Shown here: positions 60,722 to 64,000 of the stretch, piece after piece
Layout of the letters: every line of letters starts with the position of its first letter
How positions within the stretch are numbered: position 1 is the stretch's first letter
Origin: Alkalibacterium sp. AK22
Lineage (GTDB): Bacteria > Bacillota > Bacilli > Lactobacillales > Carnobacteriaceae_A
Assembly: GCF_000585255.1 (NCBI RefSeq)
Contig: NZ_JANL01000006.1
Coordinates: 62,001-126,000, forward strand
Length of the DNA: 64,000 nucleotides
Direction: 5' to 3'
Notes under the pieces: generated by a model
Told to the model about the DNA's origin: nothing
Databases searched by the model: none
What the model saw: the letters and a program-made list of their open reading frames with translations, nothing else
Made by a program: the position numbers and the translations under genes

Positions 60722-61816
60722 CTAATCAATCCCCAGTTCCAGTCTGACTTCTTCTGTCAGAATACATTTGTTGAAAGATTCTCTCATCTCTTCAAGCGGC
60801 AGATTTTTCCCAATAAAGACAAGAACGGACTCCCGCTCACCCTCTCCCCAAGGCTGTCCGCGTTCCGCTTTGAAAGCCATGTTGACCCCCTGGTAGATGA
60901 TCTGATTTGAATCACCATAAAGGTTTAGGACTCCCTTGTATCTCAAAAGATCCATTCCAAAAGTCATAATCAGCTCGTTCATCCACATATCGATTAAAGT
61001 CGGGTGGATCGGTTCACTGGTCTTAAGCGAAAGAGACACAATGTTTGATGTATGTGTGCTTTCTTCTTCATGGTGGTGAGCCTGTCCATGGCAGCAGCTC
61101 CCAGAGTCATTATGGTGCCCGCAGCCGCAAGCTTTATGCTCACTGTCCGCTTCGTGATGATGGTCTAGCCCGTGATCCTCACTTTGCTCGACTTTTTGTT
61201 CGTCATACAAATTTAAACCGATAATATCAGGGACTCTGACTTTTTCCAAGTCAAGTTCTTCGATTTGCGCAAAAGGGTTGAGTGTCCGGAGTTTCTGCTT
61301 AACCAGGTGAATAGTATGGTCGCTTGTTTCTTCTACCTTAGTCAAAAGTAGCTTATCCGCAAATGCAGCCTGTTCAACAGATTCTTCGTAGTGAGCCAGC
61401 TGGTACAGAGCATTGCCTGAATCTACCAGCGTCAATACCGAGTCCAGGGAGTAGTGCTCCTGAAGCACAGGGTTGCGCATAAACGTCTGCGCAATTGGCC
61501 CCGGTTCAGCTAATCCTGTGGTTTCAATTACAATGCGGTCAATTTTAACTTCTTGAGTTTTTCTTACGGCATAGATACTGCTCAGCATATCTGCCAGATC
61601 GGCACGCAGCGTACAGCACAGGCAGCCATTGTTCATCTGATAAATGTCCTCTTCCACATTCACTACCAGATTGTGGTCGACCCCGATATCGCCAAATTCA
61701 TTGACAATAACGGCTATCTTCTCTTCGTTAGGCTGGTGCAGAAGCTCATTGATCAGTGTTGTTTTCCCCGCTCCTAAAAAACCAGTGATGATCGTTACAG
61801 GTATTTTTTGATCCAT
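60722..61816 (-). CDS. COG0523 (CobW/ZigA-like) GTPase, putative zinc metallochaperone
   Basis: This 364-residue G3E GTPase has Walker A TGFLGAGKTTLINELL, the CLCC metal-binding motif (NNGCLCCTLR), a base-recognition TKVEE and a CobW_C domain (about residues 260-350). Between the domains is a His/Cys-rich loop (about 205-255) with HHH, CGCGHH, CCHG and HHH clusters. Such proteins supply zinc to client enzymes during starvation. It lies downstream of the C-minus rpmF and a Zur-box. Confidence 0.92.
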   Translation of the reverse strand: MDQKIPVTIITGFLGAGKTTLINELLHQPNEEKIAVIVNEFGDIGVDHNLVVNVEEDIYQMNNGCLCCTLRADLADMLSSIYAVRKTQEVKIDRIVIETTGLAEPGPIAQTFMRNPVLQEHYSLDSVLTLVDSGNALYQLAHYEESVEQAAFADKLLLTKVEETSDHTIHLVKQKLRTLNPFAQIEELDLEKVRVPDIIGLNLYDEQKVEQSEDHGLDHHHEADSEHKACGCGHHNDSGSCCHGQAHHHEEESTHTSNIVSLSLKTSEPIHPTLIDMWMNELIMTFGMDLLRYKGVLNLYGDSNQIIYQGVNMAFKAERGQPWGEGERESVLVFIGKNLPLEEMRESFNKCILTEEVRLELGID

Positions 61817-61987
61817 TCTATCATAAGCTCCTTCCCAGCTGATTGTTTCCCATCAGATCGATTTGATTTTCAGTCTGTCTCATACGCATGAGCGCTTTCG
61901 ACGTCTGTTTATTCGTGTGTATCTAGTCAGGCTGATCCGATTTGTATTTAATCCCGGTCGGCAACGAGGGGGTTCTGTTCTCTGCCT

Positions 61988-62161
61988 TTACTTGTCTAAA
62001 ACTTTTCTGCCTTTGTAGTAGCCGTCTTTTGAGATACGGTGACTCATGCTGTATTCTCCTGTGCTTGAATCAAGCGACAGTCCTCCGGGTACATTGGCTC
62101 CCTTGTGTGTGCGTCTCTTTCTTTGTCTTGCCTTGGATGTTCTTCTCTTAGGTACTGCCAT
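61988..62161 (-). CDS. rpmF: 50S ribosomal protein L32, cysteine-free (C-) form
   Basis: This 57-residue L32 starts [20 protein letters not shown]. The central region reads [20 protein letters not shown] where zinc forms have two CxxC pairs, so it needs no zinc. AGGAGG precedes the ATG. The Zur-box lies 26 bp upstream, over the start of the transcript. It is the first gene of the zinc-sparing cluster. The gap 61817-61987 holds no gene. Confidence 0.95.
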   Translation of the reverse strand: MAVPKRRTSKARQRKRRTHKGANVPGGLSLDSSTGEYSMSHRISKDGYYKGRKVLDK

Positions 62162-62186
62162 TATATTGCCTCCTGAGTTAAATTAT

Positions 62187-62239
62187 AAATCGTAACCATT
62201 ACGTTTTAGAATAATACAACATCTCGCCACATAATTCAA
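62187..62239 (-). promoter_or_regulatory. Zur-box and promoter of the rpmF cluster
   Basis: On the minus strand TTGAAT (62234-62239), a 17-base spacer and TATTAT (62211-62216) form the promoter. Just downstream, 62187-62207 (AAAACGTAATGGTTACGATTT) matches the Bacillus Zur-box core TCGTAATNATTACGA with its dyad. Confidence 0.85.
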
Positions 62240-62256
62240 GCTTTTCTTTGATTTTA

Positions 62257-62312
62257 TTGTTTTCTTTTTCAGCTTGTATTATAATAACCTAAAATCGGAA
62301 TCATTACGATTT
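62257..62312 (+). promoter_or_regulatory. Zur-box and promoter of the 74-residue gene
   Basis: TTGTTT (62257-62262), a 17-base spacer and TATAAT (62280-62285) are followed by AAATCGGAATCATTACGATTT (62292-62312), a Zur-box with one off-consensus base. It lies over the predicted transcript start. Confidence 0.85.
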
Positions 62313-62334
62313 AAACTATAAGGACTGATTATCA

Positions 62335-62559
62335 ATGGATTTATCAGAAGCACGGCGCAAGAAAACGCGGGGTATGAGCAATGAAGAATTTCTAAACACC
62401 TATACTTCAGCTTTTTTGGAAAGCGAGAGTCTGGTTGTGATTAGTTTCGATCAAAACAATGTAATCCGAACGTTCCAGAGTTCTGATTCACAGTTGACTG
62501 CTCTAGGTATGATTGAAGTCGCTAAACAACAGATTATCGACGATATGGCTGACGCCTGA
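62335..62559 (+). CDS. Zur-controlled hypothetical protein (74 residues)
   Basis: This small acidic soluble protein starts MDLSEARRKKTRGMSNEEFL and shows an alpha/beta pattern with SLVVISFDQNNVIRTFQSSD. I do not recognise the family. It has no Cys and no His, so it is not a metal scavenger by composition. Its own Zur-box promoter places it in the zinc-starvation response, perhaps as a regulator or partner of the chaperone. Confidence 0.8.
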   Translation: MDLSEARRKKTRGMSNEEFLNTYTSAFLESESLVVISFDQNNVIRTFQSSDSQLTALGMIEVAKQQIIDDMADA

Positions 62560-62566
62560 TGGCCAA

Positions 62567-62605
62567 AAAAAAGCACCTTCCTTTAATAAGGAAGTGTGCT
62601 TTTTT
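62567..62605 (+). terminator. Terminator after the 74-residue gene
   Basis: AAAAGCACCTTCCTT pairs with AAGGAAGTGTGCTTTTTT around TAAT. Confidence 0.9.
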
Positions 62606-62659
62606 GCATTAACAGTTATGAGGGGACCGCCAGAGGTATAGCCTAAAGAAGGGCCTGTA

Positions 62660-63829
62660 CTATTTAACAGAGTATAGTCTGACGTTTTCCTTGATTCCTG
62701 AAAGGTAAGCTTTGCCCAGATTGACTTGCTCGTCATCAATAGCGATGTCCGATCCGTCTTTCGGCAAGGCCTTTTCCAGTGTAGCCTCATATTCCTCGAT
62801 GGACAGCTCGCGGCGGTCATCCAGAACAGACTCGTGTGCGTCCTTGTTTAGATACTTCTTATAGTCCGGCTTAACGATTCCACTAAAGAATTCACCGACA
62901 GCTCCTGATCCATAGCTGAAGAGCCCGATGCGCGACCCTGCCTTGAATTCAGGTGCCTGTTCCAGAAGGGAGAGTAAACTCAAATACAGAGAACCGGTAT
63001 ATACGTTACCGACTTGCTTGTTGTAGTAGATGCTGTCGTGATAGGAATCCATCAAGCGCTTAGTTTCACTCTCATCCAGATCCTCCGTCAAAGCAAGAAT
63101 CGCTTTTTTGCCCATCTTGGTATACGGCAAGTGGAAGCACATTGCTTCAAAATCACTCAGATTGCGGCCAGTCTTCTCCTTATAATTGTCAAAGACTTCC
63201 TTCAAAAATCCCAGATAGGCTTCATTGGAGAATTTGCCGTCCACAAAGGCGTAATCAGAATAGAGGGGTCTCCAGAAGTCTGAAATATCTTTGGTCATCG
63301 AGGCACTGTCGTTATCCAGCGACAGGATGCGAGGATTTTGAGACAGAACCATGGCTACAGCTCCAGCTCCCTGAGTCGGCTCGCCACCCGTATTCAAACC
63401 ATATTTCGCAATATCAGCCCCCAGTACCAGCACTTTGCTATCAGGGTTCAAGGCAATATGTCCCATGGCCATCTTAATTCCGGCTGTTGCACCATAGCAT
63501 GCCTGCTTTAATTCCACACAGCGGGCATTTTGCTGAATGCCGGCCAGATTATGGACCCATACAGCACCGGATTTGGAGTGGTCCACTCCCGATTCCGATC
63601 CAAACAGGACAAAGTCAATCTTTTCTCTGTCTTCATCATCCAAAATAGACAAAGCAGCATTGGCTGCCAGACTGACCGAGTCATGATGCAGTGGAGCAAT
63701 GGACATTTTCTCCTGTCCAATCCCAATCGTATATTTCGCAGGGTCCACTCCTCTGACTTCAGCCAGTTTTTCCATATCCACGTACACATTAGGGGTGTAA
63801 AACCCAATTTTATCAATTCCAATATCCAA
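62660..63829 (-). CDS. mvaS: Hydroxymethylglutaryl-CoA synthase
   Basis: This 389-residue thiolase-fold enzyme has N-terminal DIGIDKIGFYTPNVYVDM, the general base Glu in LFGSESGVDHSKS, the acyl-Cys in CVELKQACYGATAGI (about residue 111), and a His in the FHLPYTKMGKKA segment. It condenses acetyl-CoA and acetoacetyl-CoA in the mevalonate route to isoprenoids, together with MvaA. It stands alone on the minus strand. Confidence 0.95.
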   Translation of the reverse strand: MDIGIDKIGFYTPNVYVDMEKLAEVRGVDPAKYTIGIGQEKMSIAPLHHDSVSLAANAALSILDDEDREKIDFVLFGSESGVDHSKSGAVWVHNLAGIQQNARCVELKQACYGATAGIKMAMGHIALNPDSKVLVLGADIAKYGLNTGGEPTQGAGAVAMVLSQNPRILSLDNDSASMTKDISDFWRPLYSDYAFVDGKFSNEAYLGFLKEVFDNYKEKTGRNLSDFEAMCFHLPYTKMGKKAILALTEDLDESETKRLMDSYHDSIYYNKQVGNVYTGSLYLSLLSLLEQAPEFKAGSRIGLFSYGSGAVGEFFSGIVKPDYKKYLNKDAHESVLDDRRELSIEEYEATLEKALPKDGSDIAIDDEQVNLGKAYLSGIKENVRLYSVK

Positions 63830-64000
63830 TCGATTGTCCTCCTAGTCGTCTTTTGCTCCCTTACAGTATATCTAAGCTTCCTTAAAATTTATTTAAGAAA
63901 GGTTAAGGCATATGTATGTTCCGCAGTTCATTATACACAAAGGTTACCGCCTGGCTTGAACAGATTGCCTCAGGTTAAGGCTTTCCTTTTTCAGCACAAA
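63830..64000. other. Region upstream of mvaS to the window edge
   Basis: It should contain the mvaS promoter; no further gene can be supported before the end of the window. Confidence 0.5.

Overview
The window looks like the chromosome of a low-to-mid GC Gram-positive of the order Lactobacillales. A motile member of the Carnobacteriaceae, for example an Alkalibacterium-like organism, fits best. The order call rests on the gene set: an rsmG-parA-parB-DUF951-ychF-DUF1129 cluster, a mevalonate pathway with class II HMG-CoA reductase and HMG-CoA synthase, C-minus ribosomal proteins L32/L33, and strong AGGAGG ribosome binding sites. A sigma-D type promoter in front of a chemoreceptor implies flagellar motility. 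The genus is a guess.

Layout. 0-5 kb: origin-proximal housekeeping block (minus strand). 5-17 kb: chemoreceptor, ABC-2 export system, cation:proton antiporter with a PII-like partner, ElaA-type acetyltransferase, Ca/cation exchanger, glycerol facilitator, CoA-disulfide reductase-rhodanese fusion, CadD-like and ChrA-like transporters. 17-25 kb: YbiT-type ABC-F protein, an arsRDA operon with a two-site operator but no arsenite pump, a poly-glycine TPM-like membrane protein paired with a PspA homologue, cysK, hsp20. 25-35 kb: PRPP synthetase, a membrane-anchored XRE regulator, an oligopeptide ABC transporter with a divergent binding protein under a cre-like site, and an Ltp-type repeat lipoprotein.

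35.55-46.58 kb: an AT-rich 11.0-kb integrated island in the 3' end of a tRNA-Val gene, bounded by 14-bp direct repeats. Its core is that of a phage satellite (PICI-like): integrase and CI/Stl-like repressor on one strand; Cro/Xis-like, small unknown, primase, D5-type helicase and a small SAM-like protein on the other. Two blocks of iterons flank an AT-rich stretch next to the helicase gene and form a probable origin. At the end away from the integrase it carries a complete restriction-modification system (adenine methylase, two-HTH controller, endonuclease). No capsid-remodelling or terminase genes were recognised.

46-64 kb: HMG-CoA reductase, MATE exporter, VOC protein, two separate PhnCDEE-type ABC transporters without phosphonate catabolic genes, MscL, a 51-bp tandem hairpin repeat, a DUF554 membrane protein, a probable small RNA with cre-like sites at its promoter, and a zinc-starvation cluster. 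In that cluster cysteine-free L32, a His-rich COG0523 GTPase, a 40-residue peptide and C-minus L33 lie downstream of a promoter with a Zur-box; a second Zur-box drives a divergent 74-residue protein. HMG-CoA synthase ends the window. Three TTTACA-N5-TTTACA direct repeats near transport and redox genes suggest a shared OmpR/PhoP-family regulator. Two gene remnants (SRAP-like, isochorismatase-like) and two IS-end-like hairpins record past decay.
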